A stretch of DNA of 64,000 bases from Amorphophallus konjac (Eukaryota; Streptophyta; Magnoliopsida; Alismatales; Araceae), in contig CM040120.1 of assembly GCA_022559845.1 (NCBI GenBank), positions 165,522,334 to 165,586,333 on the forward strand, written 5' to 3'. The position numbers and the translations under genes are program-made. Position 1 is the stretch's first letter, and each line of letters opens with the position of its first letter. The notes beneath the pieces were generated by a model, which saw only the letters and a program-made list of their open reading frames with translations, made no database searches and was not told the origin of the DNA. Positions 1 to 11,556 of the stretch are shown here, one piece after another.

Positions 1-1136
1 TGCTTCCACTCTGTCTGCACCGACCCTCCTTCAGTGTTCAAAGGCTACCATATTACTCTGACATCATTTGGCATCCCCGTCAGTTCGGCTTCGAAGTAGA
101 CCCAATCAACGGTTCCAAAGGCTCTGACGGCACCTGATTCCTAGCTCGGGAGCATTCGTGGCACCCTCTGCTTCCTGCTGTTGGGAACCTGCAGCTGTCC
201 GAACAGAGGATCTGCTACCCTGTTCAAGCCCCTACCCCGACCAGCAGCGATACCAAAAGAAATCAAGAAAATTCTGGTGTCTTCCCGGTCCAGCTACAAA
301 GAGTTTCCCACTAGTTTCGTCTTCAGAAAAAATCCAAAGTGGCCGCAGTGTCAAGAGAATCGACTGTCTGTCCAGAAGCGCAGAGGATGGTCAGAATCGG
401 CTTCGGCAACCTTTTCTTGTTTCTAGCTTGATTTTCCCCCTTTCGCTTGGTCGGCTGAAGGCCCCTCCCTACGTGGAGGTAGTTTTGGCTGTATCAACTT
501 AACCCCTACCCCGAGATCCCCCCCCCCCTTGCAAGGGGTGTAGTTCATGTATTAATTCATGTCGCAGGTTTGAAGCTCCGTCGACGCAGCGTGCGGGTGC
601 ATACCCACGCCTCCCCGCTCGCCCCCGTCTCCGGCCGGAGTCGGTGTCTTCACGCCGGCTAGGTGAGCCTCGGTCCCTCTCTTGGCTGGTTTCAATTCAT
701 TGCTAGCATAGTATTATCGCCATTGTTTCGTCGGATGGTGAATGAGAGCTCGGCCCTAAATTGCTAGTGCCGTGAGTGACCACCACGGGTGAGTTGTGAG
801 TGAACCATTACATCCCACACCCTTGGTGTGATGGCCGCCCATGATTTGGGCATCCCAAGCCCATTTGGGGTTCTCCCTAAGCTAGCCAACCTTTGGAGCC
901 TCAAGGACCCGCCTCGGACCCTCTCCATCATCGCCAAGTTACCTTCGGGCACTAATGTGCGCCAAGCGAGTGAGCTCGCTAGTGTGAGTCCGCTGCCCAA
1001 CTTGAATGCTTGCAAAATAGGTCCAAGGGTGGTTTCACATCATGGACTCTGAGCACTGCAATATCTCGAATTCCCATGTACTTTCATAGACGAACGCTCA
1101 GATAGCTCAGAAAAACTCTGAACAACTCTGAACTCT
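1..1136 (-). other. internal part of an unidentified element left of LTR E
   Basis: This stretch lies on the internal side of a reversed primer binding site and so should be the 5' untranslated/gag-side region of a minus-strand retroelement continuing beyond the left edge. I recognise no protein domain on either strand; the open frames are short and overlapping. It holds a C-run at about 519-529 followed by a GC-rich segment (580-660). It could also be captured host sequence. Confidence 0.4.
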
Positions 1137-1148
1137 GCTCTAATACCA
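1137..1148 (-). other. primer binding site (reversed), initiator tRNA-Met type
   Basis: The plus strand reads gctctaatacca, the reverse complement of the usual TGGTATCAGAGC site with one mismatch. It lies two bases outside a TG-starting LTR. It marks the LTR to its right as the 5' LTR of a minus-strand element whose body lies to the left. Confidence 0.65.
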
Positions 1149-1150
1149 CC

Positions 1151-4100
1151 TGTGATGACCCAGTCTCCGGATACCGGGTAAACTCGATACCACTTGGATT
1201 CTGAGAGGCCTCCAAAGAGCGGTAAAGCTCCGAAGGGACAGAAAGGAGTGTGAGAGTACATTGAACTTTCAGATAAAGCACTAAGCAATTAAATTTCTAT
1301 GATCAGGGTTGCTAAAATAACAGAAATAAAATTACATTTTATATAACAATTAAAACTAACAGAGTCCAGTCCAACTAAAGTACAGTACAATAGGAAAGAG
1401 AACGTACTCTCAAGTCGGGGGAAGCCCAACACTGGCAAGCGCTGGCAACTAAGAACCATGCACTACACCTCCATACCACAAAGAGGAATAGCTACACCTG
1501 AAAAGTCAGGGGTGAGCCTCGTCTCACTGGCTCAGTAGGGAATCCCGCAGAACCCTACCACAAAACAATGCAGTAACAGCAATGCTAACAACTAAAGCAA
1601 AGTAGTAATAGTAGGAGCAAGAACAACAGTAGAGAGGAAAGTCGTAACACGGAAACACGGTAGCCAATCGAACCTCGGCCCTCTAAACTACTCTAAACAG
1701 CAACAGAAAGGTGAACCCCGATCTCACAAAGTCGGGAGTTACTGATCCATCGTCAAATCATGAAACTTATATCGCGAAGGCCTACTGAAACAGGCAAAGG
1801 CCCTGCAAAAAGACCTACACAGTCAAAGGCACAAGACATACACGATCTCACCGTCGTGCACACTATACAGACCTCGGGTAAAGCCAAACATAGACTACCT
1901 GGCAAGTCACGTCAACCATGATGGAAACCAGTCACGAAAGCCACAAGTCAAGTGTCATGTGACAGAAGCACCTCCTCACTAGAAGAACAACCAGATGCAT
2001 CCACTGATGTCTTACACTGCGCCACAAGTATCTCCCACATGCCTAGAACGGCGATAACTGAGACACTCAACAGGAACCAAGTACCAAGTAACGAGTGACT
2101 AGTCAGGGTCACGCCCGTCGGCGCTCGTCCAATGCCCCTGACCACGTGTGCACACACAAGCTAAATGTCTTGAGCCAGGCCTCTAGCTGGTTTTCCCCTC
2201 CCGTAGGACTCTCACGGCAAGACAAAGGGGCCCACGGTAACCAGCCTACTAACCGTCTCCATAGGGACTGCCCCGCCCCCACTCCCAGGTGGGCCGACAC
2301 ACAGGAAAGTGTCATCAGGCTACGACTAGTGGAGGCTCACTAGACACAGAGACTCAAAACAGTGAACATCGAAGTACAGACAAGGTAAGCATGCACCTGT
2401 CACAAGTACTATAGAGCACAAGGTAGCTCACAACTGCTACCAGACTCAGGACAGTCAAGTAGACCAACTAACACAATGATCCTTGAGTCACAAGACTCGG
2501 GTCAAGATCTTCGCACATCACGGTAACACGCCGTTAATCAGCCTAGTCCCTAAGCCAAATCACGGTAAACACATTATGTAAGACAGCACAGAATAGTCGC
2601 ATCCACAGATTAATAATAAGTCCTCGGCCTCCAAGCCGCACAACGGACTCAGAATTCCGCATAACACGAAACACGGAACATGAGGGATCACCAAAACTCT
2701 TGAACCACATGGACATGCAAACCGAGGTAAGATAATACCTCCAAGTGTCAAAAACCATGTCTCAATCCTCACAGGATGGACGATACACTCGCGAGGTCAC
2801 ATGTCAACCACTGGGTCACAATCGGGTTGACAAGGAACCATAATGACCCTTGAAATAACACGGAAAACCGTTCTGTATAATGGCTTTCCCAAACACCCTA
2901 TAACACGGTCACAACCCTCATAGGACATCCATGACATCCACGGAACAATGGGCTAACCAAAGGGGGTCAAAGCCACCATCACCGGAAACCAAACAGGCAA
3001 AGAAAACACCCAGAAGGCAGCCGTGGTTGCATACTAGCCGCGCCAAAACCAGACGCGGTTAAAGACTACCCGCGTTTACATTGACGCGGTTCCAGGCAAA
3101 CCGCCTAAGGCCTATGAATGAAAAATACATAAAAAGAGGAAAAGAAGACAGAGTCGATGCTTCATGAAGCGGAGTCAACTCAAGACAGATGCGGTTACAG
3201 ACTAGCCGCGTTAGTCCAGACGCGGTTAAACGCCGACCGTGTGAGTCCTAGATGCGGTACACCAAAGACCGTGTCAGGAAGAAGATAAGGCTTGGGGAAC
3301 GAAGACAGGTAGACGCGGTTCCAAGCCAACTGCTTCAGTCAGACGCGGTTGAACACCGACCGTGTTCTCCCACCGCCATACGATCAAACTGACAAAGCCC
3401 AAAAAGTAGACGCGGTTCACGACCGATCGCTACAGAGGTCGAGAGACAAACGCGGTTACTGGTGGACCGCGACTCGTCCCGTGATCCAAAAATCGTACGA
3501 TCGCACAAAAACCCAGTTTTCACGCCCCAATCATCTTAGAACGATGGGGAGACACTCATACATTCGATATCAACCTTCCACAAGTCGAAAGGGATCAATC
3601 CAATCTCAAAATGGCAAGAAACAGGTGATTCCCACGAATCGACTCAAACCGAGTCACATGGACAAACGGTCTCATACCGGCCCCAATTCAGAACCAAATG
3701 AGTTCAAACTGGCGGGAAACAAATCCTATCATGTGAGGGGTTCATGTTTTACCATTTAATGTGAAAACCATCGCCTAGAACGGTGAAGACGGCTCACACC
3801 CCCCGAACATGGTTTCATTCTTAAAGTTGGAAAACCCGCTCAAATTCACACCGTTCAGTGCCAAATCATGCAAGAATGCAGGAAAAGAGTAGGGTACCCA
3901 TCCCCCTACCTCCACCAAAGATCTCACGTGCCGAAACGGCCACACCACGTCGAAAACCATCACACAAACAACCCACGTTGGCTTCGAATCCACGAACGGG
4001 ATCACGCCAACGCCATGCTCCGATACTCGTGCCATCACGATCCACGTCAGCTCCACACCGTTACCACCTCACCCAACTCTTCACCGGTAGCGTGCCCGAG

Positions 4101-4466
4101 GGAGAGGGGAAGAGACGAGAGAGAACAGAGGGAGAGAAAGTGAGAGATCGTGAGGAGAGTGAGAGGAGAGAGGAAGCGTTAATAGAAAAAGAAAAATTGG
4201 AAATTAGCAATATTTCCTAATATCTGATTTTCTACATGAAATTCTGTAAACTTGAAAAAATATGAAAAAAAAGTCTCTACGATCCTTGAAAAGAGCACAA
4301 TGCACCTGTAGCGTCCCAGAGTCGCAAAACTCAACGGTTCACTCTCCATAGGGTTCCACAAGTTATATAAGGGAAAAACCCGAGTGGATCATAAAACACG
4401 TTTTCAGACCCACGAAAGTGCTCCGAAAGCTCTTTGATTCCCATCTGAAGAATCAAGGGTATTAAA
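1151..4466 (-). repeat. LTR of element E (about 3.3 kb)
   Basis: The plus-strand left boundary is TGTGATGACCC directly after a reversed PBS. The right boundary is gggtattaaa directly before a reversed polypurine tract. The last 640 bases (3829-4466) are matched by a second copy at 48205-48828, which ends gggtattaca, so the terminal TG of this copy has mutated. The LTR carries a cluster of GACGCGGTT motifs. It is flanked by a PBS on one side and a PPT on the other, so it served as 5' LTR for one body and 3' LTR for another. Confidence 0.65.
3035..3485. repeat. cluster of gacgcggtt / aaccgcgtc motifs in LTR E
   Basis: Roughly a dozen copies or near-copies of gacgcggtt and its partner gccgcg/ccgcgt occur within 450 bp, separated by irregular unrelated spacers, so this is not a head-to-tail tandem repeat. 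Alternating orientation would let the motifs pair as short hairpins. Function unknown. Confidence 0.6.
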
Positions 4467-4510
4467 GCCTCCCCTCCTTAGGAAATTTCATCCTCGAAAT
4501 TTAAGGAGTC
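4467..4510 (-). other. polypurine tract and Tekay-type 3' end of element E
   Basis: Read on the minus strand this is a TTCGAGGA-containing stretch, then AAATTTCC, then TAAGGAGGGGAGGC immediately before the LTR. A TTCGAGGA(C/T)GAAATT segment followed by a purine tract is the usual 3' end of Del/Tekay chromoviruses, which assigns element E to that group although no coding region survives. Confidence 0.65.
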
Positions 4511-5547
4511 AACAGGGAAAATGGGAAGAACAACCCCAAATGATGGCAATGCTCTCCAAGCACCAGCCGAACCTCAAACACAAAACAAGATAATACAATT
4601 CTCGAAAAATACAATTCAGAGGGACACTGCCAGACCATAATCACAGGCAAGATCATCATGCTCCGGATCTCAAGGCACATCGATCCACAGAACGAGCATG
4701 GCACACAAGGGAACATAAGTCTGGCACCTCCGAAACATCATGGCATTATCGCTTTCATCTCATAGAGAAATGAAACATGACCCATGCCACGAAATAGCCA
4801 CCGATAACAACACACTCGGCTGACAACCAAGCATTAGCTTAAACAAGGAAACACAGTCCTCTCCGCTAACTGCTCCCACCATCGGCTTCCACGCCATGAA
4901 CAACAAACGAAACTGACACGCAAAACGCCAATGACAGCATTGGACCACAAGACACAATCAAGTCAGTCTTCACTCAGACATACATTTGATTCGGGTTGCA
5001 TGCCAACTCTACCATGGCAGAAGAGTACAGCAAAATAAATCGACAATATCTCGGTCCACACTATGCCAAATTCAGACTCACAGGGAACTCCTCCCAAGCT
5101 GAACACAACCACAAACCAACACACAACCATAAACAACACCTGCAGAATCCCGTCTCCGTTCCCAACACAGAACCACGGGACACAACTGCAAGCTGGGTCA
5201 CATCCAGGCAAAATTAGAGCTGAACACACGGCTAAAATATACTAGCCGCTTGCAGCTTACCAACAAGGACCCACAACAATACTCGGAGAATGCATCTCTA
5301 GGACCACGATCCGTCCCGAGAGCACAACTCCCAAGAAATGTAGAAGAAGAAAAGGGTACTCGACCAACACATACGCCGACAGATTTCCCATCTCTCGAAC
5401 CTGCCAGTGCCAACAACCACAAAGCCTCAAGCAACGGCACGGCAACCAACAGCATCAAGTCACACATAGCCAAGATGATGATACACCGAGGAAACAAACC
5501 TCTCGACCGGTCAGAATCTTCCAACCAAATGATCCTCGACCTGTGGG
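4511..5547 (-). other. non-coding body of element E, part 1
   Basis: No recognisable protein on either strand; open frames are short and compositionally random. The segment continues after the insertion of element A at 40292 and after the insertion of element B at 48018, giving about 1.6 kb of internal sequence in total. Element E therefore looks like a large non-autonomous derivative or a heavily deleted chromovirus. Confidence 0.5.
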
Positions 5548-5552
5548 TTATA
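5548..5552. repeat. target site duplication of element A, left copy (ttata)
   Basis: ttata directly precedes the TGTCACG start of the left LTR and recurs at 40287-40291 directly after the terminal CA of the right LTR. Confidence 0.85.
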
Positions 5553-7151
5553 TGTCACGCCCCAAGCGCGGAAGGAACCCGGTACGCGTGATGAGTTATA
5601 TCAATCATGTCAATCAGAGCTTAAGTGTATTCGACACATAGACAGAGTGCGCAAAAGTAGAGATAAACCAAATACTTTATTCATAATAACCATCAAGATA
5701 CTTCCATTACATGATATTAATAAAAGTACTAAGTACAAATCTTGACTCAATAAAATAAAATTACAATGATTGACTCAAGAAAATAGAGAAAAGACACGGC
5801 TAGATAGATGCTTCTATGACTGGATGGCTCTATGCTCTTTCACTCTTTCCCGATCCCATCTGATTGAATCGCATCATCGGGGTTACCTGAAAATAGGGGA
5901 AAACAATAGGTGAGCGAACGCTCAGTAGGAATTATATCTCAAGTATAGGCTTGCTTTAAGTAATTACATGTTATATGAATGCAAGTCTAGCTATGCATGT
6001 ATGCATGACGATGGCAAGAGAAAGTAGAGTATCAAGAGTTAATGAACTAGCAAGATTTCAAGATATTCATATAGAATGTATCAAGATGGTCAAGCATGTA
6101 AACATATTAAGTCATGTCATGTGAATTGGCTATCATAATATCAAGCAAGTAATACCCATTCCGGGTCACACAAGTCATGTCAAGTCAAGTCAAGCACGAA
6201 TCATGAAATGCCATAAATCAAGCTCGCCATGCACATCGGTGCAATGCCACACCATGATCAATATAGTTTCCATGGACACAAGTACTTTTGGGTGCTCCTC
6301 CCAGGACCAGATCGGGCCCTATATGCGCAGGCATTGGGTCATGTATATTTAGACATCCACTATAGTTATAGCCAATATAGAGTTCCAAAGGAATAACCAT
6401 TGAAAGATGATAAGGTAGATTTTCACAAATGAAGGAGTTCAAGGGCTGAACTTTGAACAAGTATGACACATCATTAATCCTCGCGAAAACCTAGACATGG
6501 CGTGAAACTGGGTAAATGGCACCCACTCGGTCGCCACCAATTAAAGAAATAGCACCCACATGCGTGGTCGCTTATTCCTGTGAACAGTACAGGCTCGACG
6601 AAATAGCGCCCAGGCTCAGGTCGCTATATCAGGGAAATAACGACACTAGATAGGTCGCCAATTCATTCTGGCGCCCAAGTTAGTGTGGCCAATTACTAAC
6701 AGAGAACAGACTTCTCAAAGAGTCTAGAAACATCGCTCTAAGAGGACTAAAGCATCACGTTTCTTCAGAGTGAAGTGACAAGACACAGTGTCATGGGTTT
6801 TTAGGGTACAACCTGCTCGACTGTCTTGAGGGAATCTAAGGCTAGCGTAGACTTACGGAGGTCTCCGTGATGAAATCACCAATCCAAAGGAAGGAATATC
6901 CCGCGGAGGGCTCAAACATCACCGAGAGTTGAGTGTGTAATCGATGAAATCAAAACAGAAACCCCATCTACGGATGTGAGATGAGAGTGTCAATAGACCC
7001 GCGATATGGGCCAGAAAATGCGATAAAACTGTGAAACGGGAAATCTGGGCCTGTACAGAAGTCGCTATTTAATGAAATAGTGACCTTCTGAAAGGTTATT
7101 CAATCCGAATTTACATCAGAATTTTCATGGCTATAATGAAAATTAACGACA
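5553..7151 (-). repeat. element A 3' LTR, truncated
   Basis: It aligns along its whole length with 37081-38680 of the right LTR. Homology stops abruptly at about 7151, where chromodomain coding sequence begins with no PPT between them. The missing piece corresponds to 38681-40286 of the right LTR, about 1.6 kb including the expected U3. Deletion must have joined the 3' part of pol to the middle of the LTR. Confidence 0.85.
6500..7090. repeat. cluster of ggtcgc / gcgacc / tagcgcc motifs in LTR A
   Basis: Short motifs such as tcggtcgcc, aggtcgct, aatagcgcc and gtcgctattt recur every 20-60 bp on both strands. The other LTR keeps the cluster at 38040-38230 and extends it to about 39240. Irregular spacing and both orientations separate it from a simple tandem repeat. 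Confidence 0.55.
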
Positions 7152-7610
7152 ATGTGGCTTCTTGTTCTCAATCCGCGATATCAGAATCTTCAGTCTCCCA
7201 TGTGGCTTCTTGTTCTGAGCACATGCTCCATTGTACCTTGACCATGGGAATCGTCTTGTTCCTTAATGCACAAACCTCGCGATCAAGGATCTTCAAAGGC
7301 TTTTGTTTATATGTGAGATCCTTCTATATCACCAGGTTCCCATGATCTACGACGTGGGTCGGATCGTGCACATATTTCTTCAACATAGAAATGTGGAACA
7401 CATTGTGAACCTCGAACAGTTGAGGAGGCAAGGAGATGTGGTAGGCAACCTCGCCAACTCTTTCTAACACTTCGAAGGGACCGATATATCTTGGTGTAAG
7501 TTTGACTTTAACACCAAATCTTCGGATACCTCGTCCTGGAAAAACCTTAAGAAAATGTGATCTCTAACTTGGAATTTGAGGTCTCTCCTTCTAGTATCAG
7601 CGTAAGTCTT
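7152..7610 (-). pseudogene. element A integrase C-terminus and chromodomain, broken
   Basis: The minus strand encodes the end of a Ty3-gypsy polyprotein: an integrase C-terminal segment with a [21 protein letters not shown] block, then [13 protein letters not shown], then a chromodomain-like block containing LKILDREVCALRNK, VKVQWS and EATWE. This arrangement is typical of Tekay chromoviruses, where the chromodomain directs integration to marked chromatin. It is interrupted by in-frame stops and at least one frame change, and is cut off at about 7152 where the truncated LTR starts. A 48-bp spaced direct repeat of atgtggcttcttgttct (7153, 7201) duplicates the EATWE-coding segment. Confidence 0.75.
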
Positions 7611-8932
7611 TTATCTAGACTGAGACATTTGGAGTCTCTCTTTTATTATCTGAATCTTTTTTGTGGTGTCTCTCACCATGTCTAGGCCTAGTAGTTGGTT
7701 TTCGCCAACTTCATCCCAGCATAAGGGTGATCGACAACTCCTTTCGTATAGTGCTTCGAAAGGTGCCATTTGGATAATTGCCTGGTAACTATTGTTATAT
7801 GCAAGCTCAACCAGGGGCAAGTGATCATGCCAGCTTCCACTAAAATCAATGATACAAGCTCTGAGCATGTCTTCTACGACTTGATTCGTTCTCTCGGTCT
7901 GACCATCCATCTAAGGATGAAAGGTAGTACTAAAGTTGAGTCTTGTCCCCAACGAATGTTGTAGACCCTTCCAGAAATGAGAAGGGAATCGCCTGTCTCG
8001 GTCAGACACGATCGAAACAGGAACTCCATGTAGTCTGACAACTTCTTTGATGTATAAGGCAGCAAGAACATCAATCGACTATTGGCTCTTGATTGGCAGG
8101 AAGTGAGTTGACTTGGTCAATCGATCTATGATGACCCATATTCCATCATGTCCTCCTTTAGATTTAGACAGACCCATTATAAAGTCCATACCGATATCCT
8201 CCCGCTTCCACTTAGGAATATCTAGAGGATGTAGCTTACCAGCTGGCTTTTGGTGTTCCGCCTTGACTTGATGGCAGGTGAGACAGCGAGATACAAAGTC
8301 TGCTACCTCCCTTTTCATGTTGGGCCACCAAAAGGTCCGTTTCAAGTCTTGATAAATCTTGGTAAATTCGGGATGAATTGTGTACCTTGATCGGTGAGCT
8401 TCAACGAAAATTTTCTTCTTCAATTCCGGGCAATCCGGTACACAAGTCCTTTCCCTGAATAATAGTCTTCCATCTGATGCTACCTTGAAGTCTGGTCGTT
8501 CTTCTAGCTTATCCTTGATCTTTACTAACACTGGGTCACTGTCTTGAAGTTCCTTCATCTAGGAGAGCAGATCCGGTTGTATCCTCATGTGTGATAGAGT
8601 AATACACCCTTTCTCCTGGTCCGTACTTATATCAAGTTTAGAGAATTGCTCCAGCAACTTCCACTCTTGGATCATACAGTTGGCTAATAAGGCTCTTAGC
8701 TTTTGACTGAGGGCATCAGTTACGGAATTACCCTTTCCAAGATGATATAGTATTGTGAAGTCGAAGTCCTTGAGGTCCTCTAGCCAACGTCTCTGTCTCA
8801 TGTTTAATTCCTTCTGATAAAATAGATATTTGAGACACTTGTGATCAGAGTACACGGTGAACTGTTCTCCATAGAGATAGTGTCTCCAGATCTTTAATGC
8901 GAATACCACCATGGCCAACTCTAAGTCATGCA
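7611..8932 (-). pseudogene. element A pol, 3' part: RNase H end and integrase, broken
   Basis: Three adjoining minus-strand frames carry the end of RNase H (HDLELAMVVFALKIWRHYL, DHKCLKYL, TDALSQ), the zinc-binding integrase N-terminus (H..H..C..C ending CLTCHQ), the DDE core start (DFIMGLSK) and the GQTERTNQ block with the catalytic Glu. Stops at about 8556-8558, 8076-8078 and 7911-7913, and one at the 3' end of the last frame, break the reading frame. The 5' continuation lies at 34334, across element F, in the same orientation. Not functional. Confidence 0.88.
8928..8932. repeat. target site duplication of element F, left copy (atgca)
   Basis: atgca before the LTR start is repeated at 34329-34333 after the LTR end. 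Removing element F and one copy rejoins the RNase H frame of element A (ending SYPVH on one side, HDLELAM on the other). Confidence 0.95.
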
Positions 8933-9192
8933 TGTAGACACGCCATTCATGACGTCTCCTGAGAAAGTCTCATATTACTGTACAACGCCCCGCGACGGCT
9001 TATGCGTTTTGAATCACTTGAGTGCTTCCTTTTCTCGAGTCTTCTTCCGCCCTTTTCGGCATCCGGAATCGTCTCGTCACAGCATTCGGACGGCATCAAC
9101 ACCAATCGGACGCACCGGAAGGTTCTAGAACCAGGAAGATGGTCTGGCGGGTGGCTGCCGAAGCCTTTTGTAGGGGACCCGGGGGGTCTTCA

Positions 9193-9695
9193 TGGAGGCG
9201 TCCAGGACCCTGGACGCCCCCACTACTTTTATTTATTTTCAAAGCCAAAACAAATAAAAAATAATATATTAATGGAGGCGTCCAGGCCCCTGGACGCCTC
9301 CATAAAAACAAGTATAAAAAATATAAATGCCAGCTTGGCATAAAAACAAAACAAAAAATAAAATAATATATTTATGGAGGCGTCCAGGCCCCTGGACGCC
9401 TCCATCAACTCCCTCACAGGCGCCGCCCACCGAACGACGGTTTGTCGTGTGTGAAAAAAGCCAAATTATGGAGACGTCCAACCAGCTGGACGCGCCCATT
9501 TCTGAATCACGAGGCGCCGCTCACAAAACCACGCGTTGTGCCAAACCGCGTGCGGCCGTCGGTGGGGTTCGGTGGACCTGTTGAGGCGTCCGGGGCCCTG
9601 GACGCCTCCACAAAAATATTCTGAAAAAATAAATAAAAATAGAATAAAATATTAGTTCGGCCCTGATGGAGGTGTCCAGGGTCCTGGACGCCTCC
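9193..9695. repeat. six-copy palindrome array in 5' LTR U3
   Basis: Copies at about 9194, 9275, 9376, 9470, 9583 and 9667. The consensus arm GGAGGCGTCCAGG is followed by two variable bases and the reverse complement CCTGGACGCCTCC. Copies 1-3 and 6 are nearly perfect; 4 and 5 are diverged. Spacers are AT-rich (60-110 bp) and unrelated in length. The last copy ends 15 bp before the TATA box. The same family occurs upstream of and within antisense gene P2. Confidence 0.9.
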
Positions 9696-9709
9696 ACCCT
9701 CCGGAGCCC

Positions 9710-9717
9710 TATAAATA
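9710..9717 (+). promoter_or_regulatory. TATA box of element F 5' LTR
   Basis: TATAAATA in a GC-rich context (agccc before, gaggccc after), immediately downstream of the palindrome array, with the same arrangement at 33071 in the other LTR. Sense transcription of the element should start about 30 bp downstream. Confidence 0.75.
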
Positions 9718-10341
9718 GAGGCCCACCCCCTCAGTTCTGGAGGAGCTTCTAAGAGATCCGATAGGCTGCCGGAGCCCAGAGGCTACCGGAGTCATTTCTA
9801 ACCCGTGGGGTCTTTTGTAGGTGGAGGTTCTGCCGGCTTCTCGGGTGCCCACGCTCGCGAGAGGAAGGTCGTCTTCATCCACCGCGCTTCCACGTCGTCC
9901 CTACGCTGCCGGAGCTCCGCCGGATCTCACCCTCGGCTCATCCAATAAGCCTTTTCTTCCCCTTTTTCTCCATAGTTCTTTACATTCATCATACTGCATC
10001 CTCTATCTCCCTACATAAGGGCGCCGTCTCTTGCATACTTCTTGCATTCATCATCGCATTTTCCTCCTACTCGAGTCCGAGAGGGGTTTAAAACCACACC
10101 AACCAGGTGTGTGTCAGGTCACGATCTCGTTACTTTTATTGCAAGGAATTGTTACTACACTGCCATTTTCTAATTCCGTTCGTTTATTGTCTACTGTTTT
10201 GCAAGGGTAACCAAGGAAAGCCCTCTCCGTCGGCCGGCCGAAGGGGGAGGAAGAAGCAACCCGCCATCTCCCGCTCTTGAGGTAGGCGCGATCACTTTCT
10301 TTATTTTGGGGTCTTTTGGCCCCTGGCGATCACATCTTGTT

Positions 10342-10800
10342 CTCGAGGCCGCGGCGAGTCACTTCCCCAATGGCCGTTTAAATTTCCGTTCTTATATTCT
10401 CTTTATATTCTGTTATATTCTGCTCATATTCTCGAGGCCGCGGCGAGTCACTTCCCCAATGGCCGTTTAAATTCCGTTCTTATATGTTATATTCTTATCT
10501 ATTCATATTCTCGAGGCCGCGGCGAGTCACTTCCCCAATGGCCGTTTAAATTCCGTTCTTATATTTTATATTCTTATCTATTCATGTTCTCGAGGCCGCG
10601 GCGAGTCACTTCCCCAATGGCCGTTTAAATTCCCGCTCTTTATATTCTCTTATATTCTGTTATATTCTTATCTGCTCATATTCTCGAGGCCGCGGCGAGT
10701 CACTTCCCCAATGGCCGTTTCAATTCTTGCTATTTAATTTCTGCACCATTCCCGTCCCCCCGAGGTCGCGGCGAGTCACTTCCCGCTATGGCCGTTTAAC
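10342..10800 (+). repeat. 77-94 bp tandem repeat, six units, in 5' LTR
   Basis: Units begin ctcgaggccgcggcgagtca at about 10342, 10431, 10510, 10589, 10683 and (degenerate, ccgaggtcgcgg) 10760. Each has a conserved 40-bp GC-rich half ending aatggccgttta and a variable AT-rich half of tatattct-like words. The array is downstream of the predicted transcription start, so it would be in the transcript. The 3' LTR has the same six units at 33703-34165. Confidence 0.9.
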
Positions 10801-10962
10801 CCCCATATCTTGCTATATTACATTTGTCCCGCTCGCCCCGCCGGAGCAATCTCCCGTGGTGGCCCCTTCTCTTTTCTCTTATTTCTGTGTTGCAGCAAAC
10901 AAAAGAGGAGCCCGCGCGCTCCGCGTCTTCTCCGCTCCCCGAACCGCGTGACGTCGCTCACA

Positions 10963-11556
10963 GATTGGCGATCACGGTGGGACCTCTACTGCTTCCTTTC
11001 GGCTACCCTTGCAAGTTCGGCACCATCCGTGCCTCTCCACCTTGGCGCCCGCGCGCGCCCCCGTTGTGCTCACGGCAGCACTGTCAGTTGTGATTGGTTG
11101 TTTGTTTATTATATGTCTGTTATTTCTGTTGTTTTCCCACTCCATATCTCTGTCAGCATTTCATTGCATGCATCCATCCCTCTTTTCTATCCTTTTTTCA
11201 TTTTTTTGAGGATCACCCTTTCCCGGTGAAGGAAGGACTCTCCGTTTGGGAATTCCTCTCAACGGACTAGAATCTCCTACACTGGGACCTCCGTAAGTCC
11301 CCGACATCGAAGAATCTCCTCTTCGTTCACTGGGCTGGTTGTACCATTGAAGTTCCCCGGAGTTAGTCATTTCATTCGTGGTGAGACGAGAGACCCTAGC
11401 TGACACGGCGGTGAAACAAAAATAAACTAGGGTCCCTATTTTGTGTGAACTTCGGATCTCGCTAAAAACACAAAAAAAATCATCAAAATCAAAACACAAA
11501 AAAAGGCGTAAAGGCATCCACTTGTTTGATAATCTCTGCTACCTGCTTGCTAGTGT
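10963..11556 (+). other. element F leader with candidate primer binding site
   Basis: The LTR is followed by gat and then tggcgatcacggtgggacc (10966-10984), the expected place for the PBS. TGGCG starts are common in Tat/Athila primer sites, but I cannot assign the tRNA. The leader continues for about 570 bp without a convincing ORF up to the gag start. Confidence 0.55.

Larger units (their letters stand above)
8933..10962 (+). repeat. element F 5' LTR
   Basis: 2030 bp from TGTAGACACG to GCTCACA. In order it contains about 250 bp of unique sequence, a U3 array of six palindromes (9193-9695), a TATA box (9710), and a run of six 77-94 bp tandem repeats (10342-10800). It differs from the 3' LTR (32298-34328) by scattered single changes and one base in length. 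Confidence 0.95.

Noticed and set aside
158..502. Plus-strand frame of 114 codons near the left edge as a host gene
   Set aside because: No recognisable domain, an overlapping alternative frame, and position in the presumed body of a minus-strand element.
3349..4220. Open frames of 90-136 codons on the plus strand within LTR E
   Set aside because: They lie antisense in an LTR, overlap each other, and the related copy at 48250-48570 does not preserve the frames.
9193..9695. The LTR palindromes as a CRISPR-like array
   Set aside because: Repeats are palindromes in a plant retroelement LTR, with low-complexity AT-rich spacers of unequal length and no cas genes; not a CRISPR.
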